From assembly GCA_021826605.1 (NCBI GenBank), contig JAKAZF010000122.1, forward strand, positions 1-7,499: a DNA stretch of 7,499 nucleotides. Direction: 5' to 3'. How positions within the stretch are numbered: the stretch's first letter is position 1; each line of letters begins with the position of its first letter. This document shows positions 1 through 6,004 of the stretch, in pieces. The translations under genes and the position numbers were made by a program. Source of the DNA: Planctomycetota bacterium. GTDB lineage: Bacteria; Planctomycetota; Phycisphaerae; WQYP01. The notes under the pieces were generated by a model. The model was not told the origin of the DNA and did no database searches. It worked only from the letters and a program-made list of their open reading frames with translations.

Positions 1-71
1 AGTTCCACCAATGTGAACCCCGGGCGGCGTTTGATGCCGTGTCGATCGAAGAATCTTTTCTTTGCGGTCAT
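1..71 (-). CDS. Prepilin-type N-terminal cleavage/methylation protein (5' fragment, runs off the left edge)
   Basis: Only the first 23 codons and two bases are present, starting with ATG at 71-69. The translation is basic (MTAKKRFFDRHGIKRRPG) and then reads FTLVE followed by CT, the start of a Leu codon. This is the classic type IV prepilin / pseudopilin leader: a positive leader, Gly, cut by prepilin peptidase between G18 and F19, with Glu at position 5 of the mature protein, and presumably a hydrophobic helix beyond the edge. Such proteins are inserted in the inner membrane and either form pili or type II secretion pseudopili or, in planctomycetes, belong to a very large set of pilin-like proteins (often DUF1559) of unclear role. 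The start is secure because a perfect AGGAGG (79-84) lies 7 nt upstream. The downstream domain is not visible, so the subfamily cannot be named. The sugar-sensing-type regulator just upstream suggests a conditionally expressed protein; that is inference. Confidence 0.85.
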   Translation of the reverse strand, partial: MTAKKRFFDRHGIKRRPGFTLVE

Positions 72-78
72 ACGATAA

Positions 79-84
79 CCTCCT
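79..84 (-). promoter_or_regulatory. Ribosome-binding site of the prepilin-like gene
   Basis: The minus strand reads AGGAGG, a full match to the anti-Shine-Dalgarno sequence, 7 nt before the ATG at 71. It fixes the start of a coding fragment that would otherwise be too short to call. Confidence 0.8.
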
Positions 85-205
85 GTAAACACTCAACGAG
101 GCCTGATAAGCCCACATTTCCGCAAGCCAAGGATATTTGTAACCAACGCGCCTTCCGGCAGACCCTGCCACTATTGAGCAACTTGTAAAGACTTTCGGCA
201 GACGG

Positions 206-239
206 CCTACCACATGCATACTTTCGTGAGTGTAGTAGG
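206..239 (-). promoter_or_regulatory. Stem-loop candidate in the prepilin mRNA leader
   Basis: Read on the minus strand, CCUACUACA (239-231) can pair with UGUGGUAGG (214-206): nine pairs, one of them G-U, closing a 16-nt loop. The G-U pair is allowed only in the minus-strand RNA; the plus-strand copy has an A-C mismatch there. This fits a structure acting in the RNA of the minus-strand gene. Function unknown. Confidence 0.35.
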
Positions 240-272
240 TGAAGGCGGCGTCCGCTACGATTAAATTAAATC

Positions 273-296
273 ACGCATTGTAACAAATTGCGTCAA
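273..296 (-). promoter_or_regulatory. Putative operator overlapping a -35-like box
   Basis: Five-base arms ACGCA (273-277) and TGCGT (289-293) form a dyad with 11 bases between them; an inner TTGTTACAA palindrome lies inside. On the minus strand the right-hand arm overlaps TTGACG (296-291), which matches the -35 consensus at five of six positions. The A/T-rich stretch after it (TTTAATTTAA, 270-261) could supply the -10, but TTTAAT sits at a 20-nt spacing, longer than usual, so the promoter is not firm. A dyad here is where a LacI/AraC-type regulator such as the adjacent one could bind. No binding is shown by the sequence. Confidence 0.3.
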
Positions 297-351
297 CGCT
301 TTAGACGCCCGCACCCATAGCAGTGCGACAGGACGATTTCTCCCAATGGCA

Positions 352-387
352 GGCAGATAAAGCAACCCATTCCCGTGGTTATCTGCC
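352..387. repeat. 9-bp perfect inverted repeat with an 18-nt loop
   Basis: GGCAGATAA (352-360) and TTATCTGCC (379-387) are exact reverse complements. The loop contains AACC (364-367), which could alternatively pair with GGTT (377-380). No T-run follows on either strand, so it is not a standard terminator. It may be an operator, an mRNA-end stabiliser behind the regulator's terminator, or a relic of a small repeat element. Confidence 0.5.
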
Positions 388-416
388 CCTGAATTGCATA
401 CGGAAACTAGATGGCA

Positions 417-446
417 AATAAATAAAATACCGCGTAGTGCGCGGCA
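417..446 (-). terminator. Rho-independent terminator of the regulator gene
   Basis: Directly after the regulator's TAG (447-449) the minus strand reads CCGCG, a five-base loop, CGCGG (plus-strand coordinates 430-444), then TATTTTATTTATTT. A GC-only stem with a short loop followed by a T-rich tract is the standard intrinsic terminator. It separates the nadD-regulator transcript from the prepilin gene. Confidence 0.75.
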
Positions 447-1634
447 CTAATCATGAATTGGGTTCCGGCGGCGAAATTCGCCCGGAGTCATGCACCGATG
501 ACGACGAAAAAAGGCGGTCAGTTGCTGTTCGGACGCCACCCCAACGGTTTGGGCGATACGAATCAACGGATATTTCGTACCCAGAAGAAGTTTCTCTATT
601 TGTTCGAGACGTGCCTTGGCGATTTCATCGTGCGGCGTGGAACTTAGATGGTGGCGAAACTTCCTCTCCAACGTGCTGCGCGACGCCAGAAGACCGGATT
701 TGGCCAGATGATCCAGAATGTGTTCAGTCGTGATGCCTACGCCCGCACGGTCGCGGATAAATTGCAGCGCTTGAACCACCATGGGGTCGTCCAGCGCGAT
801 GATGTTGGTGCTGGCGCGGGCCACCACCCATTTTGGCGGACTGTAGATTGTCTGACCGGGAACATGGTGCCCGGCGAGGATTTCAGCCAGCAATTCCGCG
901 GCCCGAAAACCCATGGCGTCGGTTGAGGGGTCCACACTGGTTAATGGGGGGACAGAAAGCTCGCATAAAATCTCGTCATTATCAACCCCCAGCACGGCAA
1001 TTTCGTTGGGAACATGCAGGTTCAATCGCTGGCAATGAGAAAGTAAAATGCGTCCGAAATAATCATTACACGCCATGATACCAATGGGTTTGGGCAGCTT
1101 GAGCAGCCATTCATTCAGGCGGGAATCTTCCCAGAATACATCTCCACGCCGCTTGTATTTGGGTACGCCAAAATCCCACTTCTCCTCGCCGAACACCTCG
1201 ATGGGACATTGGTGCTGACTTAGATATTCGCGAAAACCAGCCAGACGCAAATTGGAAAACACCGCCTTAGCAGAGCCAAAATAGGCAAATTGATTAAGTT
1301 GCCGCTCCATAAAATGGCGCGCCGCCATCTGGCCTATCATACGGTGGTCACTTAGTATCTCGGGCACGCTTTCTGGACGCTGATTCACTTCGCCAAGGCT
1401 GACAATCGGCACATTAAGCCGCACCAATGACGTCAACTGCCCCCCATCGCGCAAACGGGCAATCACGCCATCGCAGGCACCGCGTACCATCCACGGTGGC
1501 AGTCGGTCTATGCCTTTGCGCTCTTCATAGATGACCCGCCAGCCGATATGGGTCTGCACATAGCGGGCAATGCCGCTTAACAACCCACGTCCGTAGCTGC
1601 CAAGCGTGTCGATAATAAGCGCAACGTTGTGCAA
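447..1634 (-). CDS. XylR-type transcriptional regulator (LacI-like sensor domain plus AraC helix-turn-helix)
   Basis: A one-component regulator. The N-terminal part (VALIIDTLGSYGRGLLSGIARY onward to about residue 285) resembles the XylR/LacI periplasmic-binding-like sensor; the segments ACDGVIARL, ACNDYFGRIL, VLGVDNDEI and PPLTSVDPSTDAMGFRAAELL follow the order seen in LacI-family sugar sensors. The last ~100 residues are an AraC/XylS domain with two helix-turn-helix units; the second ends in the family signature (LIRIAQTVGVASEQQLTAFF, then MTPGEFRR). In E. coli XylR this layout binds xylose and activates sugar genes; the ligand here is unknown. The frame is open back to a GTG at 1658 (403 aa), but that codon has only an AAGG 16 nt away. 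The TTG at 1634 (395 aa) has GGAGAG five bases upstream and puts the protein start where family members usually begin, so I prefer it with moderate confidence. It follows nadD in the same direction and is closed by its own terminator. The prepilin gene beyond the terminator is a natural target candidate. Confidence 0.88.
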   Translation of the reverse strand: MHNVALIIDTLGSYGRGLLSGIARYVQTHIGWRVIYEERKGIDRLPPWMVRGACDGVIARLRDGGQLTSLVRLNVPIVSLGEVNQRPESVPEILSDHRMIGQMAARHFMERQLNQFAYFGSAKAVFSNLRLAGFREYLSQHQCPIEVFGEEKWDFGVPKYKRRGDVFWEDSRLNEWLLKLPKPIGIMACNDYFGRILLSHCQRLNLHVPNEIAVLGVDNDEILCELSVPPLTSVDPSTDAMGFRAAELLAEILAGHHVPGQTIYSPPKWVVARASTNIIALDDPMVVQALQFIRDRAGVGITTEHILDHLAKSGLLASRSTLERKFRHHLSSTPHDEIAKARLEQIEKLLLGTKYPLIRIAQTVGVASEQQLTAFFRRHRCMTPGEFRRRNPIHD

Positions 1635-1693
1635 CGCGGCTCTCCGATGAGAAATCACAAAGAAAAGCGGCAGACCTTATTTTTCCAATACTT

Positions 1694-2365
1694 TCAGGGC
1701 CCCGCACGATAAAGCCGATGAGTAAAAATATATCGCTCCACATCCGGTTGCACCAGACCGGCAATAGATTGCCCATTGGCAACGCGCCGACGAATATCCG
1801 TCGATGATACGGTAATGGCGGGGGCGGCGAGTATGGCCGCACGGAAGATTTGCAGAGACTGCCCGGGCCAATGCGGTGCCAATTCCCGCCAGAATTCTGA
1901 ATCATCCACCGAAGATATGCGGGGCATAACAAGCAGCCGCACTGCTTTGAGAACGTCCGCCGCGCGATACCATCGATGCAATGCCCGCAGTTGGTCCATG
2001 CCGATCAGCAGTGCGAGATGATCATCCGGATAGGCAGCACGCAATATCTGGATCGAATCGAAAGTGTACACAGCATGGGCGGCACGAATTTCCAATTCTG
2101 ATATCTCTACCTCAGGCATACCGGCAAAGGCCAGTTTCAGCATGGCCAAACGATGACGGGCATCGGCGGATGGATGGTGCGCCTTGTGCGGCGACTGATA
2201 CTCGGGAAGAACAATCGCTGCTACGGCCTGCACCGAGGCAATTGCGGCGCTAAGCATGGCCGTGTGTCCCACATGGACAGGATCAAAACTGCCGCCAAAT
2301 ATGACCCGTATTTTCTTCCCTGGTAGCGGGGTTGCAGGCAGATTTGATTCGCTGGGCATAGGCAT
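1694..2365 (-). CDS. nadD: Nicotinate-nucleotide adenylyltransferase
   Basis: Transfers AMP from ATP to nicotinate mononucleotide to give deamido-NAD (EC 2.7.7.18), a cytoplasmic step of NAD synthesis. The 223-aa protein shows the nucleotidyltransferase fold's first motif GGSFDPVHVGH (residues 24-34, with HxGH at 31-34), the SPHK loop (58-61), YTFDSIQIL (100-108), IGMDQLRALHRW (121-132) and the C-terminal SSTDIRRR motif (187-194). Length is about normal, with roughly 18 extra residues before the first strand. The ATG at 2365 has GGAAG 5 nt upstream; a second ATG at 2359 is possible and would remove two residues. The gene starts 66 nt from the divergent adenosyltransferase and ends 35 nt before the regulator's longest frame with no hairpin between, so the two minus-strand genes are probably co-transcribed. 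Neighbours often seen with nadD, such as rsfS or obg, are absent here. Confidence 0.93.
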   Translation of the reverse strand: MPMPSESNLPATPLPGKKIRVIFGGSFDPVHVGHTAMLSAAIASVQAVAAIVLPEYQSPHKAHHPSADARHRLAMLKLAFAGMPEVEISELEIRAAHAVYTFDSIQILRAAYPDDHLALLIGMDQLRALHRWYRAADVLKAVRLLVMPRISSVDDSEFWRELAPHWPGQSLQIFRAAILAAPAITVSSTDIRRRVANGQSIAGLVQPDVERYIFTHRLYRAGP

Positions 2366-2372
2366 CTAAACT
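2344..2372 (+). promoter_or_regulatory. Possible promoter for the adenosyltransferase gene
   Basis: TTGATT (2344-2349) and TAAACT (2367-2372) each match the -35 and -10 consensus at four of six positions, with ideal 17-nt spacing. The boxes lie over the first codons of divergent nadD. The predicted start would be near 2379, about 50 nt before the ATG. Weak boxes, so low confidence. Confidence 0.3.
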
Positions 2373-2384
2373 TCCACGGCGTTG

Positions 2385-2413
2385 AAGGTATCACCCAGCC
2401 GACGGATCGGCAA
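2385..2413 (-). promoter_or_regulatory. Possible promoter for nadD
   Basis: On the minus strand TTGCCG (2413-2408) is followed after 17 nt by TACCTT (2390-2385), with a TG one base ahead of it as in extended -10 promoters. The -10 itself is poor (three of six). It overlaps the region that would serve the divergent gene. Confidence 0.2.
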
Positions 2414-2431
2414 CTGCGGAGCACGAAGCAT

Positions 2432-3007
2432 ATGCGGATATACACTAAACAGGGCGACGAGGGAAAAACATCGTTGTTCAACGGTAAACGGGTGGATAAG
2501 TGCGATTTGCGGCTTGAAACATATGGCACGCTGGATGAACTTAACAGCCATTTGGGAGTGGCGATGGCGCACTGCACCTTCCCCGCTATGACGGAAATGC
2601 TTGAGAAGTTGCAGCATGAATTGTTTGACGCCGGATCGGATCTCGCGACACCGTTGGATTCCGTCAACCGTGCCAAAGTGCGCCGGATTGATGTCGCTGA
2701 CTACACACGCCTGGAGAAGTGGATTGACGAGGTAACGGCAAAACTGCCCCCATTGAAAAATTTCGTTCTACCCGGCGGCACGCAGCTCTCCGGTCAACTG
2801 CACATATGCCGCACCGTGTGTCGCCGCGCAGAGCGGCATCTGGTCGCTTTGCAGCGACATGAGGACGTGGGGCCGGCCATTTTAATTTACTTGAATCGAC
2901 TCAGTGATTTACTCTTCACATTGGCACGGTGGGCGAATGTCATGGCGGGTGTCGATGAGGTGTTTTGGATGAAAAAAATCGAAGGGGATGCGGGAGGCGG
3001 TAAATAA
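2432..3007 (+). CDS. pduO: PduO-type cob(I)yrinic acid a,c-diamide / cob(I)alamin adenosyltransferase
   Basis: Adds the 5'-deoxyadenosyl group of ATP to cob(I)alamin, making coenzyme B12 (EC 2.5.1.17) for enzymes such as methylmalonyl-CoA mutase or ribonucleotide reductase. The 191-aa protein carries the PduO N-terminal ATP motif, TKQGDEGKTSLFNGKRVDK (residues 5-23), then ETYGTLDELNSHLG (29-42). The C-terminal half has FVLPGGTQLSG (111-121), CRTVCRRAER (126-135) and YLNRLSDLLFTLARWAN (153-169), the trimer active-site helices of the family. Length is typical. The ATG at 2432 has GGAG (2418-2421) ten bases upstream. No other cobalamin gene is in the window, so it probably serves salvaged or elsewhere-made corrinoid. 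It starts the plus-strand group and is followed by clpP after 79 nt. Confidence 0.93.
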   Translation: MRIYTKQGDEGKTSLFNGKRVDKCDLRLETYGTLDELNSHLGVAMAHCTFPAMTEMLEKLQHELFDAGSDLATPLDSVNRAKVRRIDVADYTRLEKWIDEVTAKLPPLKNFVLPGGTQLSGQLHICRTVCRRAERHLVALQRHEDVGPAILIYLNRLSDLLFTLARWANVMAGVDEVFWMKKIEGDAGGGK

Positions 3008-3086
3008 CGCCCGGCGATATCGCAGAATCATGCAATCGAGGCTAAGATAACGACGTTGTCAGGCTGGTAGGCTAGGAGTAAACCCA

Positions 3087-3800
3087 ATGACATTGAATTC
3101 TAATTTTGCCGCCCGTTCGGGAGGTGATCCGCGTACGCTGGGAAGTGGACTGGTGCCGATAGTGGTTGAAAAAAGCGGCCGCGGCGAGCGCTCATATGAT
3201 ATTTTTTCCCGACTGCTGAAGGATCGGGTTATATTTCTTGCCGGACCGATTGATGATGACACAGCGAATTTAATCATCGCCCAATTGCTGTTTTTATCCA
3301 ACGAGGACGCCAAGGCGGATATTAACTTTTACATTAACAGCCCGGGCGGATCTGTCACGGCCGGATTGGCCATCTACGACACCATGCAATTTCTGCGTTG
3401 CGATGTGTCAACCACATGCGTAGGCTTGGCAGCAAGCATGGGTGCCTGGCTGCTGGCGGCGGGCAAAAAAGGGAAACGTTATTGCCTGCCCAACAGCCGC
3501 GTCATGCTGCACCAGCCATTGATCTCCGGCGTGATGCAGGGTACCGCCACCGATTTGTCCATTGAGGCGAAGGAGATTATGCGTTTGCGGACACGCATGT
3601 ATGAGATTATGGCTGAACACACGGGCCAGGCCATGGAAAAGGTGCACAAAGATTGCGACCGCAACTTGTGGCTGGAAGCCGAAGAGGCAATCGCCTACGG
3701 CGTGGTTGATCGGACACTCAAGCAGATTGGCGAACCTATTAAAACTAGTGGTAGCGATATGGCCCCTCCGGGTGGGGAAACGGAATCGGCCGATCAGTAA
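3087..3800 (+). CDS. clpP: ATP-dependent Clp protease proteolytic subunit ClpP
   Basis: Serine peptidase subunit that forms the two-ring barrel into which ClpX or ClpA/C feeds unfolded proteins (EC 3.4.21.92). The 237-aa protein has the full ClpP core: [22 protein letters not shown] (residues 26-47), INSPGGSV (83-90), and the triad Ser117 in LAASMGA, His142 in MLHQP and Asp191 in CDRNLW. All three are shifted by exactly 20 from the E. coli mature numbering (97/122/171), so nothing is inserted or lost between them. Extensions are an N-terminal stretch of about 20 residues, which may be a propeptide, and a short C-terminal tail with DMAPPGGE. The start is supported by AGGAG (3074-3078) eight bases upstream. 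No clpX or tig is adjacent here, and planctomycetes commonly carry more than one clpP, so this may be one of several paralogues. No CtsR- or CIRCE-like site is evident upstream. Confidence 0.95.
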   Translation: MTLNSNFAARSGGDPRTLGSGLVPIVVEKSGRGERSYDIFSRLLKDRVIFLAGPIDDDTANLIIAQLLFLSNEDAKADINFYINSPGGSVTAGLAIYDTMQFLRCDVSTTCVGLAASMGAWLLAAGKKGKRYCLPNSRVMLHQPLISGVMQGTATDLSIEAKEIMRLRTRMYEIMAEHTGQAMEKVHKDCDRNLWLEAEEAIAYGVVDRTLKQIGEPIKTSGSDMAPPGGETESADQ

Positions 3801-3833
3801 TTGAATAAACCAGTCAGGGGCGGATTACCGCGA

Positions 3834-4502
3834 ATGAACATTCGAGACTTAAATCGCAATGGGGTGCTCGCAGCAAGTAAAATAATCGGTGGGACCATGC
3901 TTCTGTCGGTTGCGGTGCTGATGGGCGGCTGTGCGAACTATGCGAAAAATGCACCGCTCTATTCTCAAAATGTATCACTCACCAACGCCAACACGCATCT
4001 GAAAGATGAGTTGGCCAGTGCAAAAATGCAGGTTGCCAATATAAAAGCGGAATTGGCCGCCAAAACGCCCCGCGTAGCCACATTGCCGGCGCAGCGGTTG
4101 GCCGAGCTTTTCACCGTGTCGGCCGTGCGTATTTCCTCCGATACTCGCACCGCCCATCTGGATAACAGCCCAACGCGCAATGGCTTTCGCGTATTTGTGA
4201 AAACGCTTATGACTGGCGGGATGATATTGCCGGCGACCGGGCAATTTACCATTCAGGCTTTTGATCTATCAGACGGTGTCAAGCATCCGCTTATAGGCCG
4301 ATGGACATTCACGCCTGCGGAATCAAAAAAAGACTGGTATGGGCTTTTTGGTCTCGATGAGTTTGGTTTCAATTGTCCCTGGAAGAGGCCCCCACAGCAC
4401 GCTCTGATTACCTTCCGGGTGAAATTCACTGATGCGTTGACCGGCCGAAGTTTTACCGCGCAGCGGGCGTTGCAGGTGAACATTCGTAATGCGGGCCGGT
4501 AA
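3834..4502 (+). CDS. Putative coiled-coil lipoprotein of unknown function
   Basis: Function not recognised. From the ATG at 3834 it is 222 aa. Residues 1-32 look like a lipoprotein signal: basic start, hydrophobic stretch GTMLLSVAVLMGG, then Cys33 (MGGCANY), an imperfect but plausible lipobox for lipidation and membrane anchoring. Residues about 44-70 (LTNANTHLKDELASAKMQVANIKAEL) are heptad-like, suggesting a coiled coil. The rest (about 80-222) alternates short hydrophobic strands and has FRVFVKTLMTGG, GQFTIQAFDLSDG, GRWTFTP and TDALTGRSFTAQRALQVNI, which reads like an all-beta domain. I associate similar proteins with planctomycetes from memory only. The frame is open from a TTG at 3801 directly after the clpP stop (233 aa), but that codon has no ribosome-binding site, while AGGGG (3816-3820) precedes the ATG by 13 nt. 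It lies between clpP and the fumarase in the same direction, so it may be co-transcribed with clpP; an envelope role is a guess. Confidence 0.75.
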   Translation: MNIRDLNRNGVLAASKIIGGTMLLSVAVLMGGCANYAKNAPLYSQNVSLTNANTHLKDELASAKMQVANIKAELAAKTPRVATLPAQRLAELFTVSAVRISSDTRTAHLDNSPTRNGFRVFVKTLMTGGMILPATGQFTIQAFDLSDGVKHPLIGRWTFTPAESKKDWYGLFGLDEFGFNCPWKRPPQHALITFRVKFTDALTGRSFTAQRALQVNIRNAGR

Positions 4503-4573
4503 CGGCATTGCTGCGGATGGAAATGACCCGACATGGGTGCAGGATGAGAGCTTTTTAGTGAGGTGTGACAACA

Positions 4574-5995
4574 ATGGCAAGCAATGCAGCCGTGCGGATT
4601 GAACATGATTCCCTGGGAGATTTGCCCGTTCCGGTTGACGCGTATTACGGCGTGCAGACACTGCGGGCCATGCATAACTTTCCCATTTCAGGTCGCGGCA
4701 TGCCGGCCGTTTTTATTCGCTCGCATGCATTATTGAAAAAATGCTGTGCCGAGGTGAATATGGAACTCGGCCTTCTCGATAAACGGCTGGGCGACACCAT
4801 TTGCAAGGCCGTCCAGGAGATACTGGAAGGCAAGTTGGCCGATCAATTTCCGGTGGATGTGTATCAGACTGGTTCGGGCACCAGCACCAATATGAATCTT
4901 AATGAGGTTATAGCCAGCCGAGCCAATGAAATGCTGGGTGGTCGGCGGGGCGACAAAAAACCGGTTCATCCCAATGACCATGTCAACATGGGGCAATCCA
5001 GTAACGATACAATACCTTCCAGTATACATATCGCGTGCATCTTTGAGATTCTGCGGATATTGGAGCCTGCACTTCAGGTTTTGCAATCGTCTTTGGCGGA
5101 AAAAAGCCGCCAGTTGTGGGATGTTATCAAAACAGGTCGAACTCACCTGCAAGATGCCACTCCGATCCGCCTGGGTCAGGAATTTTTAGGATATCGCGGT
5201 CAAATTGAGCGATCGACCAAACGGCTGGAATCGGCCCTCGCCGACCTGAGTGAATTGGCCATCGGCGGGACAGCGGTCGGAACGGGAATCAACGCCCATC
5301 CCCAGTTTGCGGCCAAGGTGTGTGAGAAATTATCGGCGGCCCTCGGATATAAAGTGCGTGAGACCACCAATCATTTTCAAGCCCAGTCGTCGGTGGATGG
5401 TTTAGTGATGACTTCGGGCGTACTGAAAACAATTGCCGTAAGTCTGACCAAAATTGCCAACGACATAAGGTGGATGAGCTGCGGGCCGCGCGCCGGCTTC
5501 GGCGAAATTGAAATACCTGCCGTGCAACCGGGCAGTTCGATCATGCCGGGTAAGGTAAATCCGGTGATCGCCGAAAGCCTCCTGATGGTATGCCAACGGG
5601 TTATTGGCAATGATGCCACCATCACCGCCGCCGGCAGCAGCGGAAATTTTGAACTTAATGTCGCCATGCCAGTGGCCGCCGCCGCCACGCTGGAAAGCAT
5701 CGCATTGCTGGGGCATGGTATCAAAAATTTTGCGATTCAATGTGTGGATGGTATCAAAGCCACGTCGCGGGGGCCAGAACTGGTATCTGCCGGTTTGATG
5801 CTGGCCACGGCCTTGGCACCCGTCGTCGGTTATGAGGCCGCTGCCACCATTGCCAAAGAAGCGGCAGCGAGCGGTAAAACCATCGCCGAGATTGCGGCGC
5901 AGCAGACCAAACTTTCGTCGGAAGAACTTAAAAAACTGCTGGATCCGGTTAAAATGGTTGAACCTTCCGATACCATCATGCCGGTATCGGGATAA
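4574..5995 (+). CDS. fumC: Class II fumarate hydratase (aspartase/fumarase superfamily)
   Basis: Probably interconverts fumarate and malate in the TCA cycle (EC 4.2.1.2), as a cytosolic homotetramer. The 473-aa protein shows QTGSGTSTNMNLNEV (residues 98-112), HPNDHVN (132-138), QSSND (141-145), GRTHLQDATP (188-197, catalytic-base-region His191), GGTAVGTG (231-238), the superfamily signature GSSIMPGKVNP (320-330, on the catalytic-serine loop) and SGNFELN (356-362). TGSGT, HPND, QSSND and SGNFELN are fumarase versions; aspartases usually have GGAGT or AGAGT, NPND, QSTND and AGQLELN. The N-terminus (RIEHDSLG, DAYYGVQTLRAMHNFPIS) and KVNPV are more like aspartase, so aspartate ammonia-lyase is the alternative. 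The ATG at 4574 has GAGG (4560-4563) ten bases upstream; the GTG at 4565 is only one base from it and is unlikely. It follows the lipoprotein by 71 nt and ends 9 nt before the convergent YqjK-like gene. Confidence 0.82.
   Translation: MASNAAVRIEHDSLGDLPVPVDAYYGVQTLRAMHNFPISGRGMPAVFIRSHALLKKCCAEVNMELGLLDKRLGDTICKAVQEILEGKLADQFPVDVYQTGSGTSTNMNLNEVIASRANEMLGGRRGDKKPVHPNDHVNMGQSSNDTIPSSIHIACIFEILRILEPALQVLQSSLAEKSRQLWDVIKTGRTHLQDATPIRLGQEFLGYRGQIERSTKRLESALADLSELAIGGTAVGTGINAHPQFAAKVCEKLSAALGYKVRETTNHFQAQSSVDGLVMTSGVLKTIAVSLTKIANDIRWMSCGPRAGFGEIEIPAVQPGSSIMPGKVNPVIAESLLMVCQRVIGNDATITAAGSSGNFELNVAMPVAAAATLESIALLGHGIKNFAIQCVDGIKATSRGPELVSAGLMLATALAPVVGYEAAATIAKEAAASGKTIAEIAAQQTKLSSEELKKLLDPVKMVEPSDTIMPVSG
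5965..5992 (+). terminator. Hairpin at the very end of the fumarase gene, probable terminator
   Basis: CCGATACC (5967-5974) pairs perfectly with GGTATCGG (5983-5990) across an 8-nt loop, and T5965 with A5992 can extend the stem. It covers the last codons and touches the TAA stop at 5993-5995. An A/T-rich tract (ATTAATTATTTATTGTTTAT) follows on the plus strand but is not a clean T-run, so termination may be partial. No other terminator lies between the two convergent genes. Confidence 0.5.
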
Positions 5996-6004
5996 ATTAA
6001 TTAT

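Larger units (their letters stand above)
85..446. other. Non-coding region with several inverted repeats between the regulator and the prepilin gene
   Basis: No convincing coding frame is seen in these 362 nt. On the minus strand it holds, in order: the regulator's terminator (about 417-446), a 9-bp inverted repeat (352-360/379-387), a dyad with a promoter-like TTGACG (273-296), an RNA stem-loop candidate (206-214/231-239), a small GGCAG/CTGCC hairpin (157-161/165-169), and then the prepilin ribosome-binding site. An 11-bp near-identical direct repeat occurs at 153-163 and 193-203 (10 of 11 bases the same), exactly 40 bp apart. If transcription starts near 260, the prepilin mRNA has a leader of roughly 190 nt. 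I recognise no known riboswitch class in it. Confidence 0.6.

Noticed and set aside
72..260. Cyclic-di-GMP (GEMM) riboswitch in the prepilin leader
   Set aside because: A pilin gene and CGAAAGT-containing loops made this worth checking, but the conserved GEMM core sequence (CACGCA... and GGGACGCAAAGCC-like segments) is not present.
2221..2676. A 151-codon minus-strand frame across the nadD start and the adenosyltransferase gene
   Set aside because: It overlaps two well-supported genes with full motif sets, and its translation is low in recognisable motifs and rich in Cys, Ser and Arg, as in shadow frames.
3014..3023. Perfect 10-bp palindrome GCGATATCGC between the adenosyltransferase and clpP genes
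   Set aside because: Too short and without a loop for an RNA hairpin; a palindrome of this size is likely to occur by chance several times in a genome. No heat-shock operator was found around it.
4253..4675. A 140-codon minus-strand frame opposite the lipoprotein and fumarase start
   Set aside because: Composition rich in His, Cys and Pro, no ribosome-binding site seen, and it lies antisense to genes with clear starts.
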